A stretch of DNA of 64,000 nt from Lentinula raphanica (lineage: Eukaryota > Basidiomycota > Agaricomycetes > Agaricales > Omphalotaceae): the NCBI GenBank assembly GCA_027919835.1, contig JANVFP010000020.1:248001-312000 (forward strand), given 5' to 3'. Below, piece after piece: positions 1-11,677 of the stretch; position 1 is the stretch's first letter; every line of letters starts with the position of its first letter. The translations under genes and the position numbers were made by a program. Under the pieces are notes generated by a model. The model had not been told where the DNA came from and ran no database searches. It saw only the letters and a list, made by a program, of their open reading frames with translations.

Positions 1-1262
1 GCGCTTTTTGGTTTTGGTCTTAGCCTTCGCAGGAGTAGAATCCTCGACTTCGTCAGCCATCTATGGCACGGGTTAGTCATAAACTTGTCTGATCTACAAG
101 ACCAGCCACGTACAGAGACATCCTGATCTGCCAGAGCAGCCGGTTCGTCGTCAGGGGATTTCTTCTTGCTTTTGGAACGAGTAGAGGGCCTGGTAGGAGG
201 AGGAGGAGTCGCTTCCGCGGTCTTCTTCCCCTTCTCGCCTTTGTCACGTTCCTCCTTGGCGTGCTTGATCCTTTCGTCCATACCAATGATATGATCGATG
301 ACGAGTTCAGCACGACGAGGCTGGATAAACAGTTAGCAGCTGATCTAACAGATCAAGGTCTAATACTTACCGGAGGGTCATACCGCGGAGCAGGCACACC
401 CATACGCAGTGATTCTTGCATTTCAAAGCGTTGCTCGCGTGGACTACAGAAGTGGCCTCGCATGGGAAGTCCGCGGCCTCGTAAATGGTTAGCAAGTGCG
501 CCTCGAGGACCTTTTGGAGGAGAAGGCCCATGTTCTGCAAGATCAGCATCCTGGAACCTTTGGTCAATAAACGAATCTTCGAAAATAGTTGCGGAAACGC
601 ACCACCTCTGCCATGAACTTGGCATCAGCATCGGAAACTGCTGGATCTGCTGGATCAGTCGCAACTTCCTTGCCTTTCGACTTGGATTTCGACGGTCCTT
701 CAGGATCAGCAGGTGGAACACTAGGTCTGCGAGTACTGACAGCAGGGGAACCCTGTCTGCCTTGGTCCTCACGGAGCTTTTTGCGACGAAGGTCGTTCAG
801 CTGAATGTAGAAACTGACGATCTCAGCGTTCTTCCCTCCCTCCTCCGAGAGTTTGGGAAACTGCTTAGGGATCTCGTCACGAATAGTGCGGTACGCATTC
901 ACGGCGGAAAGTAATTCCTCCGCGAGATTGTCGTACGCCCGCAGATATTCCTTGTTCATACAAGCAGCGTCGCGGGACACTCGAATGAGCTAGCGGAAAA
1001 TGGTTAGCTTTGCTGGATCTAGCAGATCAAACGATTTCCGTACCAGATGAGTGTATGCGCAACGAACATCGTTCAAAAAGATCGTTTTGTTGGATGTGGT
1101 GAACTCGACCTTGTCCTTGCTAGAACTGTACTTGGCACCTTGCCAGGCCAGGCTTTTGTCATCGCTAACACGAGCAGCCCAGTACTCCACGTCGACGCAC
1201 CAGTTGGCAAAGTCAGCTTCAAGCGAGATGGGGAGATTGTGGTACTCGAAGTTGGGAGCCAT
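1..1262 (-). CDS. Uncharacterised protein, 3' end beyond window
   Basis: The start is taken at 1262, where the reading begins MAPNFEYHNLPISLEADF. I see five exons separated by short GT-AG introns at about 990-1043, 562-602, 321-370 and 61-113, and the coding frame runs off the left edge. The first exon has the pattern WCVDVEYWAARV. The second is helical with a basic, proline-rich tail containing SKSKSKGKE. The later exons are Lys/Glu/Pro rich and look disordered. I do not recognise the family; a gag-like or transposon-associated protein is possible but unproven. Three of the four introns contain a copy, exact or degenerate, of a GATC palindrome also found in the intergenic DNA up to 7 kb, and the other contains CGGAAAC. 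The gene lies in the same orientation as the next gene and shares its repeat-rich surroundings. Confidence 0.6.
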
Positions 1263-2066
1263 TTTTCGTTGAGTTGGGAGTCGGATCTCTTAGATCAAGG
1301 GCTTTTATACCTTTTCCGGTGCTTCGGGTCAGCAGGGGACTGCTGAGCTTTAGTTTGGGGGAGGGGACACACGGTGTTTCAAGAATGTTCGAAAATTTCA
1401 GGTGTTTCAAGAATGTTCGAAAATTTCAGAAAATTTCATGAAAATTTTACGAGATCTGAAAGACCTGTGTTCATTGACAGCTCAAGCATGTGTACAACGC
1501 AAAGACTTAGATCTAAAACCGATGCAGCTTGCAATTTGTAAAGCCCGATGGATTTAACATGCCATATGAGGCTGCAACCACCAACTTGATAACCGAAAAA
1601 TCAACATTGATGGGTTTGATCTAACAGATCAAAATGATCTAGCAGACCAGACCAAAGTGTGGGCTTAGTAAACGACAAAAGTAGTACAAAAGCGTGAGGG
1701 ATGTCAAAAGACAATCACTTAGAAGAACAACAGGGTATCCACAAAGTTACTTATGGTGCTCTATCAGGTGTTTGTTAAAGGAAGAGACCTAAAAACTTAA
1801 GGTCAACTTAGAGGATACTCAAGAATCTTGAAGATTAACTTAGAAACTCCTAAGGAGATCTCAGATAAGGCAAAAGACAAGATGAAGCCCACAGGGGCAT
1901 TGACATTCAAAGCAGAGGCCTACTAGCTAACCAGAGACCAAGAGACAAGACATATATACATTAGGGCGAAGGTACAAGGATTTAGGTAGAATTAGGCTGG
2001 CTCAGAAGGGAGTCCGATCACTAATCTACGAAAGCAAACGTCCATGGATAATGAAGGTCGGTGAGG
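1263..2066. other. Intergenic DNA with short repeats
   Basis: No gene is seen. A 27-bp stretch ending in ATGTTCGAAAATTTCAG occurs twice in tandem at about 1375-1428. Two GATC palindromes lie at about 1617-1633 and 1635-1649, the second degenerate. Confidence 0.5.
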
Positions 2067-4894
2067 CTACTTACGAGGCTTGGCTGTCTGGGGAAGTTCG
2101 GCTTGGTCAGGATCGACAAACTCAACGCCGGCGTTCTCGTCCTCATCACTATCATTGTCATACTCTGTCAGCAAGGTCCGACCCACCGAAGTACGCGAAG
2201 TTCCCTCATCCCCGTCCATCTCGTCATCGTCAACGGTGATCGACTCAGGGAGGGGGGTGTGGAATTTGGAGTCCTGTCTGAAATTGTTGGGAACTGCGGC
2301 AGCGGGTCGACGTCGAAGAGAAGCTGACGCTGCCGGGACACCATTGCGGGCTTTGGGCAGCGGGAGGGGCTCCAGGCGGGCGTTGGGAACGGAAGGGACG
2401 GGGGCAACGGGTTCCAGGGCTAGGGTATCAGTCGAAGTAGGCGCTGGAGTATCATTGGACCGAAGAAACTCTTCCAAACGAGCGGTATCCGAGGGATTGA
2501 CCAAAAATGAGGAAAGGTTGCAGGCTGAATCCCAGCCAAAGAAAGTGGCCAGCCAAGTAAGCAGATCGTAGTCAAGAGGAAGATTGGGGTTCTCGTCAGC
2601 CCATTTGGAAAGAACGACATTGAAATCGAACCCGTTAGCCCGTATTTCTTGCAGACTGAGTGCGAGGCGTCGGCGAACATCGCCAAAAATGGATTCGAAG
2701 GAGGCGGTAACGTGGCCCATTTCGTCAAGAGTATTGCGGAAACGATCTAGGGATCCAGAATAGCCTGCAAAGTCATCAGGAAAGGCGGTAAGCATAGAAA
2801 AATGGGGCTTACCGATGGGATAACCTTGGACAGTGTTATGGATAGCAAGAAAACGATCCCGATGCTCGTCCAGGCTCAGACAACTAGGGCAGTTGCGATG
2901 TGTCCGGTCACAATGACCACAAGGACCACCAATCTTGGTGCCTCCCTCGCAGACCACGCCTCGACTCAGGCAGGTCAGACAATTGGCCGAGGAGTGCAAG
3001 GCGTCAGGAGAAGGAAGGGTGGAACTAGTAGACGATTGAAGGGGTCGAGAGGCGAGATAGTTATAGCGGCTCAAGCCCTGCAACGAGAAGGATGTATCGG
3101 CCGAATTGATGAAGGCTCCAAAGTTTTTCATCTCCTCGGAAAGTTTCCACTTGGGTCGACGAAGAAAGGGTAGTTTAGGTGCTCGAGGGTTCTGTGCTAT
3201 GGTCTTGCGAATCAGCTGGGAGAATGGAGCTTTGGGCTTGAAGTCGGGATTGGTCAAGAAGTGCTGATGACCCGACGTTTTGGTACCGTCATCATCGAAG
3301 TAATCAGGTTCGCCTTCTTGAATCCGCGTAGGCACGGTGGGGACCGACAGTTCTTGAGAAGAAGGAATGCCGGTCTGAGTCTTAGCGGTGGTACGACGTT
3401 TCTTGACAGGAGGTTCGCGAAAAGGCTAGTAGAATGTGAACAGAGAAAAGAATGAGCAGACAGTCGGGAAATGAGAGTGGAGGGCTTACCGGATCTTGAT
3501 CTACGAGAGGAGACGCCCTTGCCCGTTTATGCGCAGGACCAGGCGCCTTCCTTACGATCTCGGGCACCAGCGGCTTGGACTTGGCAGCGCGAGCAATGCT
3601 CTGACGCTGCCCAGGCACAGGAGGATCGAGAGCAGGAGAAAATAGGTCCTCCGCCTCGTCCTCATTCTCGTCCACGACGACTGGCGAGCCGGGAACGGGA
3701 AACCGCTCTGGCGAAGGGCGAACTGAGGCGCCGTGGAACGAGGAACCGTCCGAATCGGCATCCTCCTCCTCCTCCTCCTCCTCCTCCTCCTCGACCTCCG
3801 GGGTGGCAAAACGCGATGGAACAGGCGTAGCTTTGACAGCTTTGGAGGAAAAGGACGGTTTATCGGGTTTAGGAGTCGAAATTCGCTTGGAGGGGTCAGG
3901 CCTAAAGGTGATGTTGGTATAAGGCTGTCGGATCTGGTCGGCTTCAGAGCCCTTGCAGGCCACAGTCACGATAATCTGTCCCTCGCGGGTGTTGGGGTCG
4001 AAGGGAATGGGAATGGCCAAAGTTTTGAGAGTGAGGGGTTCATCGAGGCAAGCCTACGATAGAAAAACTATAAGCAGGAAGCCATAAGCAGGAGAGTGTC
4101 GACGCTTACCTTAACCCTCTCGCGAGTCTTGGAGCTCATTCCCAGTCCTTTCCGAGCCTTGCTGTCGTAAACGCGCTTCTTATATTCAGTTGGAGACATG
4201 TGTTCTTCACAGAAGTCACAGACTAGAGCCACGAGCAGAGGGGCGAAGAGGGGGCAGTTATTGGTGTAGTGCCAGTGCTCATGATAGTAGCGCTAGATGA
4301 CGAATGGTTGGCAGGCGTTGGTGGAACAAAGGGAAACATGCTTACCAGGCACTCCGCAAAGTTGGGTTGATTGGTGAATTGCAGCACGCGGCGACAGTTC
4401 TCAGCTTTGGAATGGTGACCCCCGATAATCTTGACAAAGGCCTTCTGCAAGATCACGAGGGACTGGTACAAGTGCAGGCCCTCGCTGGTCGAAGCCCGAC
4501 CGTCTGCAAAGACCGAACACGTTCGAATGTAGCGGGGGGGATAAAAGGTGGCTGGCGCTGGCGAGGTACCAAGAGCAGCAACCACGTTGCGAAAGTCAAG
4601 CTTCTCGGGACTAGCATACCGCGCTAGATGGAAAGCGGGAGAGGCGGAGTTTGGTTGGCGACGGAAGTTGTTAACTAACACAGAGCACTCCTCTGCTGAT
4701 GCCGGCAGGAAAAGAGCGGATTTGTCAGTAGGGGTGTCGCCTATCGCACGAACCGCGTTGTACACCATGATGGAATTAATGGAGGCCTCGTCCTCGAGGT
4801 CAGGAGAAAATGAAGGAGGAGGGAGCGGGGCTACCCCATACACCCGATTACTTGATGATTTCTTGGAGGAAGAAGCCTTCGTTGAAGACGCCAT
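2067..4894 (-). CDS. Zn2Cys6-like cluster protein, uncharacterised
   Basis: The start is taken at 4894 (MASSTKASSSKK). Four exons are joined by introns near 4296-4348, 4054-4110 and 3427-3489, and the last exon ends at a TAG at 2067, giving roughly 850-900 residues. Exon 2 contains HYTNNCPLFAPLLVALVCDFC. Exon 3 has a run of about ten Glu encoded by a GAG microsatellite at about 3758-3795 and is otherwise disordered. The last exon holds a cysteine cluster C-x2-C-x6-C-x9-C-x2-C-x6-C (about 2880-2945), the spacing of fungal Zn2Cys6 DNA-binding domains, but here it is internal rather than N-terminal. The acidic tail ends the protein. I do not know the function; a DNA-binding or transposon-associated role is inference. 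GTAAGT overlaps the stop, so a further 3' exon is possible. Confidence 0.6.
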
Positions 4895-7118
4895 CGGGTC
4901 GAGGATGTGGACGACGATGGGAGAGGGAGAGGAAGAAACGAACTTAGAAAATTTTCCAAGTCCGTTGAACCTTTGTCAGCATTTGCTAATCCCAGGCCTA
5001 GGCATAGGGATAGTATGTAAAATGTTGAAAAGAAGTTGTTTCGAGGAAGTGTGTATGTGATGTGATAGAATTGGAAGCGTGATTTACGTCATGATATCAC
5101 ACTCGGAAATTAAGCGCCGATAACAAACCGAGGACTTAGCGTTTTCGACAAGAGGACAGCGGAGTTGTCGGTACGGGTGCTAAGATCAACGGATCAACTT
5201 GATCTGTTAGATCACCGGGTACAATCAAGTCAGAATGTTGCGGAAAAGTGATTGATCTGTCAGATCAGCTACAGTACCACTCCTTTCAAGGGATACGAGC
5301 CTACACTACCCATAGCGATGACCGGGGACGGTCAGATCTTTAGTTTGGGGGAGATGTTGCGCGGTTTTTCCGCGCAGGCGTGCAATGATCAAAAAGATCA
5401 ACTTAGACCGTTGCATAGTATCAATAAGGACTGTAGTGAGCCCGAACTAGCAGTCAAACTTGTATCAGTATAAGCTAGGATACAGATCCTTTGGCAGGAC
5501 CAGCCATGAATATCCACTTAGAGCTATTGCTCGCACCCTTGGTCGGGGATCCTTCAAGAATGCTGACTACTGGTACGAGCACACCAAGGGAATATCGACT
5601 TAGTATCAAGATCTGCCGGATCGGCACAACTGAGTTTGGTACTTGGCTGTGATGACGGAAATTTCACTTGATCTAGCAGATCAGACACGATTAGAGCCTA
5701 TCCGGACGAGTTACCACACGGAAACCCTACGCAAAGTAGCGGAAACCGTCGGAAACATGATGATCTAGCCTTTCCGTGGCAGTACGGGTGAAACCCGCAG
5801 CGGAAACACGCATATGTTCAAGTTCTAAACTGGGATATAGCGTATGCTATGTACAGCTTTGACCAGCACTCACGGAAACGCGCGGAAACCTACGGAAAAC
5901 ACTTCTGAAGCATTTATCTTCGTTGTCCGCTCCAGAACACCAGGCTATATGCATACCGTTCGAAAGCTACGGACCAGACCTACCTGATCCGCGAGATCAA
6001 CCACTGTTACGAGTCTATCTCATTAACTTGGGAAGACCACTACTATTCCGCGGAAGCAAATTCGTCGGAAACACTTGAGCAACACAGGCAGGAGCCACTC
6101 TGACGAGTTAGGCACCCTAGCATGTGGATGCCGCACAGACCATGGTCGGAACTTGCTTGGTCTTCTAGATCTGGCGAAAGTACGACGAAATACGGACAAG
6201 TTTCATATTTTTCTCGGTTTTCCTTACTATTTCCTTGCGTGTTTGTATCGTTTCAGTCATATTTTACTATTTAAGTGTATATTATCGGACTCCGTCCGTA
6301 GAAATAGCTAGATCTACTAGATCAAGGACAAATACGGGTATTGGACTTTTCGTAGTGTACTTAAAGACCTGTATCCGCACAAATGAAACAAGTTTCGCGC
6401 CCAGATCTCTCTGAACTGGTAATCCTTTTCATCCATACGTGGGAGTAAAGGCTTCTAAGCCGTACCGGACCTTGCAGATTAAGTGTGTTACTTCATCGCG
6501 ATAAGCCCGACTTTTGAGTGGTTTGACTTGGTGTCTGTCACTTGCTAGTTGAAGGTAGACTCCGTTCCGGAGATACAGAGGACTTGGTCTCAGGTTGTGC
6601 CAAGTGAACGTGCAGAGTTTTGGTGGCTCTGTTCAAGTTGACACGTAGTGATTGGTGATCTGCGTGATCTTCGAGGTTTTACTGAGAATAGTGATCAGTA
6701 CTGCTTCACCCGGGAGCGGAATCGATTGGTCTACCATAACGTCTGGTACCCCGTTGCTTTCCGAGCCTAAAAACCCCTTATCCGAGTGGAAGCCGCTCAA
6801 AACAAACCCTTTAGTCCAGATCTTACGACTGGTATATCCGTGTCACTTCGTTCTGCTGACCAGTATTGCTGATCTAAAAGATCTTACAAGACTGCGTTCG
6901 ACTTGAAATATAAGATAGTGCGGAATCTCTGACAACGCCCCACACCTCGCTATAAATACAATTTGATTGACGAATCCGTGAAGTCGTACTCTGTGTTCGT
7001 GCTAAGTGACCTGTCATAAGGCATTATACTAAGAACCAACTTTATACCTCGTTATCGTCGTGTCCAACTGACGCTCAGGATCATCGGAAAATACACCATC
7101 GATCATCTCATTGGCCAA
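4895..7118. repeat. Non-coding DNA with GATC palindromes and CGGAAA motifs
   Basis: No convincing gene is seen in these 2.2 kb. Copies or near copies of TGATCTNNNAGATCA occur at about 5199-5214, 5252-5268, 5386-5400, 5668-5683, 5984-6000, 6309-6324 and 6869-6883. Between about 5.2 and 6.1 kb the hexamer CGGAAA recurs about ten times, usually as CGGAAAC. Together with the copies at 341-355, 1015-1029 and 1617-1633 these palindromes mark 1-7 kb as one compositional unit. It may be the upstream region of the zinc-cluster gene or part of an unrecognised element. Confidence 0.55.
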
Positions 7119-8110
7119 CTAGTGAGAAAATTGAGTCAGAGCGATTAGATGAGCTTTGGGATACATTGAGATATATGATAGATTGCTTACAGGATCCTCC
7201 CAATTGCCACTGATCACCTCGTCATTCGAATCGGGTCCTATAGCAGACTGGAAGATCCTGCGTTTGGAGATGTTCGTTTCTCGTTTGGCGACATCTAGGA
7301 TCATCCTGTTTGAGATCGCCTTTGGCCTTGTCCAAGTTGCTGTTACTCTAGTGGGAGTCTGACTCAGAAACGACGACGAAATTAGTCTCCCCAATAATCT
7401 TGAATCTTCTGTTTTGAATCGCTCTCGGTCCGACCGTGCAGGGAAGTCGATTTTCTGGGAATGTAAGGAGGGGTTAAGTGCGATGATGGCGAGGATGTCG
7501 AGATGAACTTCTTGGACGGTACCATGTAGGCCTGCTTGTTTGCCTTGGAACATCTTGATGTGGTCTCCCAGTTGGAGAATAGCCAAGGTAGCCTTGCGAG
7601 GCTCTTTTGCGATGAAAGTGAAGAATGGTTTTGAGGTGTAGTCGAGATCGAGAGAAAGTTTTGCATTAGGAAAAAGATGATCTCGCGTTCAAGGCCTGCG
7701 TTGACGCGGGCTAGCGTCGTGGATGGAAGATATCAACCTCTGCTGAATCTCACACATCTCCACTGCAAACAGTCAACGGGAACCAAAGCCGGACCTCGAC
7801 CATATCTGTCTGCAAGTTCTCTAGCAATCTTCTCTGCGGACGTTTCTGTCCAATTCTCCTCTTGCAGCCGACGTTTGTCAGACAAGAGCATGAAACAGGC
7901 TATATCATCCACTATCATCCACGTCTTGGCGTCTTGGCCTGAGTCTGCATAAGCACCTTCCTTGGTGATGAAGCCAGCTTCGCCGTCGGACGCTTGAGCT
8001 TCAATATCAAGGAAACGAGAGAGAGGATCTCGTTTATGACGATGTTTGGCCTGTTTGGGTCTTCTTCGGTTCCATCATCTTCTACGGCAACCTCTTCCTC
8101 TTGTTCAGAG
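7119..8110 (-). pseudogene. SPT5/KOW-like protein remnant
   Basis: On the minus strand an acidic segment reads into DPNRPNIVINEILSRFLDIE, then DDIACFMLLSDKRR, a helical segment with AEKIARELADRYGRGPALVP, and after a gap the KOW-like segment GDHIKMFQGKQAGLHGTVQEV. This order (acidic N-terminus, NGN-like part, KOW) resembles the SPT5-like elongation-factor paralogs that are numerous in Agaricomycete genomes. The true SPT5 binds RNA polymerase II as DSIF, but this fragment is far too short and is broken between about 7660 and 7740. No start codon or complete domain set is visible, so I call it a degraded copy. The family assignment is moderate. Confidence 0.5.
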
Positions 8111-8896
8111 GAATCGTTGTATATGAAAGCTTGGAATGAAGCTTCAGAAGATCAGCAGAAGATGCGTCAACAAAACTGTACTACATGTTGGAACAACCAT
8201 GCAGACCTTATCCTTCAACCAATCACTGGCTGATGAGCCGTTCAATTCGAGAAATCCCAGAGGCGGGCGCGTCGCCGGTTCAAGTCATGTTTGAAGGAAT
8301 GGTGGCTGCTATTGTTGATGCCCAGAGTCCGTGTAAATCCGGGACTTCACCATGATCAAGGTCGGGCTCGGCTGTGGTAAGAAGGAACAAGAGCTGAAAC
8401 CAATCAGTGAGCGAACAAGAAGGTCGATTCGAATTTCACCTACAACCGTGCAGATGATTCATGATGTGTTGGAGGCTCGCGGTGTGATTGACCAAAACAT
8501 AGTAGCGAATAGCAGAGATCCAAAGTAATGCTGTCTCCAGTACCAAAGGCGACTCTTCTGTATTGGAAAGACGCGTTCATCTGAGATAGATGCGCAGGTG
8601 GGAAATCTTGTTGCCAAATAATGAGTCCTAGAGCAGTGCAGTTAGCAAGGAAGCTCTATGTATACTTTGATACTTAACTTGTAGTCCTTTGTACAAGAAT
8701 TGTATATGATTTTTTGTTTTTGCATGATGACACTATACTATCTATTCATTACATGTTTTGTTGAGAATACTATGGTCCCACTATAAGCAGATTCAGCTAG
8801 AGATTCTGAAAGGGTAGACAGATCGCATACCTTACGTCCTTGAAGCTCTGATAAGCAATGGACGAATGATTCTCCTCCACGCATACCGCCGGTTTG
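8111..8896. other. Intergenic, no recognisable feature
   Basis: I see only short spurious ORFs here. This stretch lies between the SPT5-like remnant and the left end of the large palindrome. Confidence 0.4.
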
Positions 8897-11499
8897 CCAG
8901 CTGTAGCTGTAAGAACTTCATGAAGTAGACTGAGAAGTTTTCATATATGCTTTGCAAAGTAACAGGAGTGGCTTTCCAGGCTTAAAAAACTCTTCCGGGC
9001 AGGCCAGTAGGGCTCCGGGGGGTACCCGGCTATTTATTATATTTATTAATATTTAATAGTTCTTTTATTATTTAATAAATATATTATAATAAATTTACTT
9101 TGCGAAGCTGTGCTGCACTTTGCAAAGTGACTACGTTTATGGCAATTATGAAATCAGGTAAATTAGGGTTACATCATTATGTCATCAACTTCCTTTTTTG
9201 GTTCTTGCCTTGTTGGATAAAAAATGTATAATATGACATCATTGATCTTCAAATGCTAAAAATCACAGGGAACCAAAAATAGCTGCAGTGATGTCCTGGT
9301 TACCTCAGGCACATCAAAATTGCCTAAAAAGGTAATTTGTCTAAAAATAGAACTTGATCTCATCAGGTAGCAAAAAATCTGAAAAAAACATTAAAAATAC
9401 TCAAAAAAATCAGGGTTGCTTTGTTGGCCCTGAAAATACAAAATAAAAAAAATATGCGACAAGTGTCAAAAGTTTTATTACTTCAAATGATATCACAACC
9501 ATCAGGCATTATGTATAGATGATCTATATGCTATTTTTAGCACACCTAGTGCCCTCAAACACTCAGATAGCCTAAATCATTCAATATATTTACTATACTC
9601 AATGTTTATTACACTTAACATAGTTAACAAGAAAAAACCTTGTAACAGTAACATGTGTGTTATGCTTAATATATTTAACGATGAAGAAGCCTTGGAACAG
9701 TGTTCATGTATGTTATACTCAATGCAGTTAACACACTTAACAATGAAAAACCTTGAAACAGTGTTCATGTGTGTTATACTTAACACACTTGACTCAATAT
9801 ACTGAATAATGAAAAGAAAAACCTGGAATGGTGCTCATGTGTATTATACTCAGTAACACACTTAATAATGAAAAAACTCAGATCAGTGTTACTGCATGTT
9901 ATACTCAACAGCCTTCATCAATGAATATAACACACTTAACAATCAAAACCTCGGAGTAGTGTTCTCACTCATTATACTTTTACACTCAACACACTTCATC
10001 AGTAAGTATAACACACCTTTAATGGGACATTGTTATACTATAACACACTTGAAACAACAAGTTTTGGGCGCTTATGGGCGCTTATTTGGTGTTTTTGAGT
10101 CGAAATTCATTAATACCACACTCAATAATTTTTGTGGTGGCTCTATATTGTGTCAGGATGTTGTCTATATCATAATTCTCTAGATACAATTCGGTTGAAA
10201 ATTCTGAATTGTAACTAGAGGAATATGATATAGACAATATCCTGACACAATATAAAGCCACCACAAAAGTTATTGAGTGTGGTATTAATGAATTTCGACT
10301 CAAAAACACCAAATAAGCGCCCATAAGCGCCCAAAACTTGTTGTTTCAAGTGTGTTATAGTATAACAATGTCCCATTAAAGGTGTGTTATACTTACTGAT
10401 GAAGTGTGTTGAGTGTAAAAGTATAATGAGTGAGAACACTACTCCGAGGTTTTGATTGTTAAGTGTGTTATATTCATTGATGAAGGCTGTTGAGTATAAC
10501 ATGCAGTAACACTGATCTGAGTTTTTTTCATTATTAAGTGTGTTACTGAGTATAATACACATGAGCACCATTCCAGGTTTTTCTTTTCATTATTCAGTAT
10601 ATTGAGTCAAGTGTGTTAAGTATAACACACATGAACACTGTTTCAAGGTTTTTCATTGTTAAGTGTGTTAACTGCATTGAGTATAACATACATGAACACT
10701 GTTCCAAGGCTTCTTCATCGTTAAATATATTAAGCATAACACACATGTTACTGTTACAAGGTTTTTTCTTGTTAACTATGTTAAGTGTAATAAACATTGA
10801 GTATAGTAAATATATTGAATGATTTAGGCTATCTGAGTGTTTGAGGGCACTAGGTGTGCTAAAAATAGCATATAGATCATCTATACATAATGCCTGATGG
10901 TTGTGATATCATTTGAAGTAATAAAACTTTTGACACTTGTCGCATATTTTTTTTATTTTGTATTTTCAGGGCCAACAAAGCAACCCTGATTTTTTTGAGT
11001 ATTTTTAATGTTTTTTTCAGATTTTTTGCTACCTGATGAGATCAAGTTCTATTTTTAGACAAATTACCTTTTTAGGCAATTTTGATGTGCCTGAGGTAAC
11101 CAGGACATCACTGCAGCTATTTTTGGTTCCCTGTGATTTTTAGCATTTGAAGATCAATGATGTCATATTATACATTTTTTATCCAACAAGGCAAGAACCA
11201 AAAAAGGAAGTTGATGACATAATGATGTAACCCTAATTTACCTGATTTCATAATTGCCATAAACGTAGTCACTTTGCAAAGTGCAGCACAGCTTCGCGTA
11301 AATTTATTATAATATATTTATTAAATAATAAAAGAACTATTAAATATTAATAAATATAATAAATAGCCGGGTACCCCCCGGAGCCCTACTGGCCTGCCCG
11401 GAAGAGTTTTTTAAGCCTGGAAAGCCACTCCTGTTACTTTGCAAAGCATATATGGAAACTTCTCAGTCTACTTCATGAAGTTCTTACAGCTACAGCTGG
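8897..11499. mobile_element. Foldback element: 2.6-kb near-perfect palindrome (copy 1)
   Basis: The left end (CCAGCTGTAGCTGTAAGAAC at 8897) is the reverse complement of the right end at 11499. The match continues to a centre near 10198 with only about 20 unpaired bases, so each arm is about 1.29 kb. Arms contain an AT-rich block at about 9030-9100, a GC-rich block with CCGGGGGGTACCCGG, imperfect repeats of about 60 bp built on AACACACTTAACAATGAAAA (about 9560-10020), and GGGCGCTTATGGGCGCTTAT near the centre. The same small ORFs appear on both strands because of the symmetry, so they are not genes. A second, larger member lies at 44.87-48.20 kb. No clear target duplication is seen. It is non-autonomous: no transposase is inside. 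Confidence 0.85.
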
Positions 11500-11605
11500 T
11501 AGATCCTCATATCAATCCTCGTATCACTCAACGCCAGTAGATCCTCATATCAATCCTCATATCACTCAACGCCAGTAGATCCTCATATCACTCAGCAGGA
11601 GTTCA
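11499..11605. repeat. Short tandem repeat beside palindrome
   Basis: The motif AGATCCTCATATCAATCCTC with a following ATCACTCAACGCCAGT segment is repeated about three times with small changes. It separates the foldback element from the Plavaka gene. Confidence 0.6.
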
Positions 11606-11677
11606 TTTTCTTATCGCTCAGCTTGAGCTGACAACTCCAGTCAATCCCTCTTGAACCCATTTTCTTGAGTTCATCCC

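Noticed and set aside
8215..8300. tRNA candidate from a GGTTCAAGTC stretch
   Set aside because: No matching acceptor stem, D arm or anticodon arm could be folded around it.
9577..10822. Small ORFs of 60-120 aa appearing identically on both strands
   Set aside because: They are mirror images caused by the palindrome, AT-rich and without domains.
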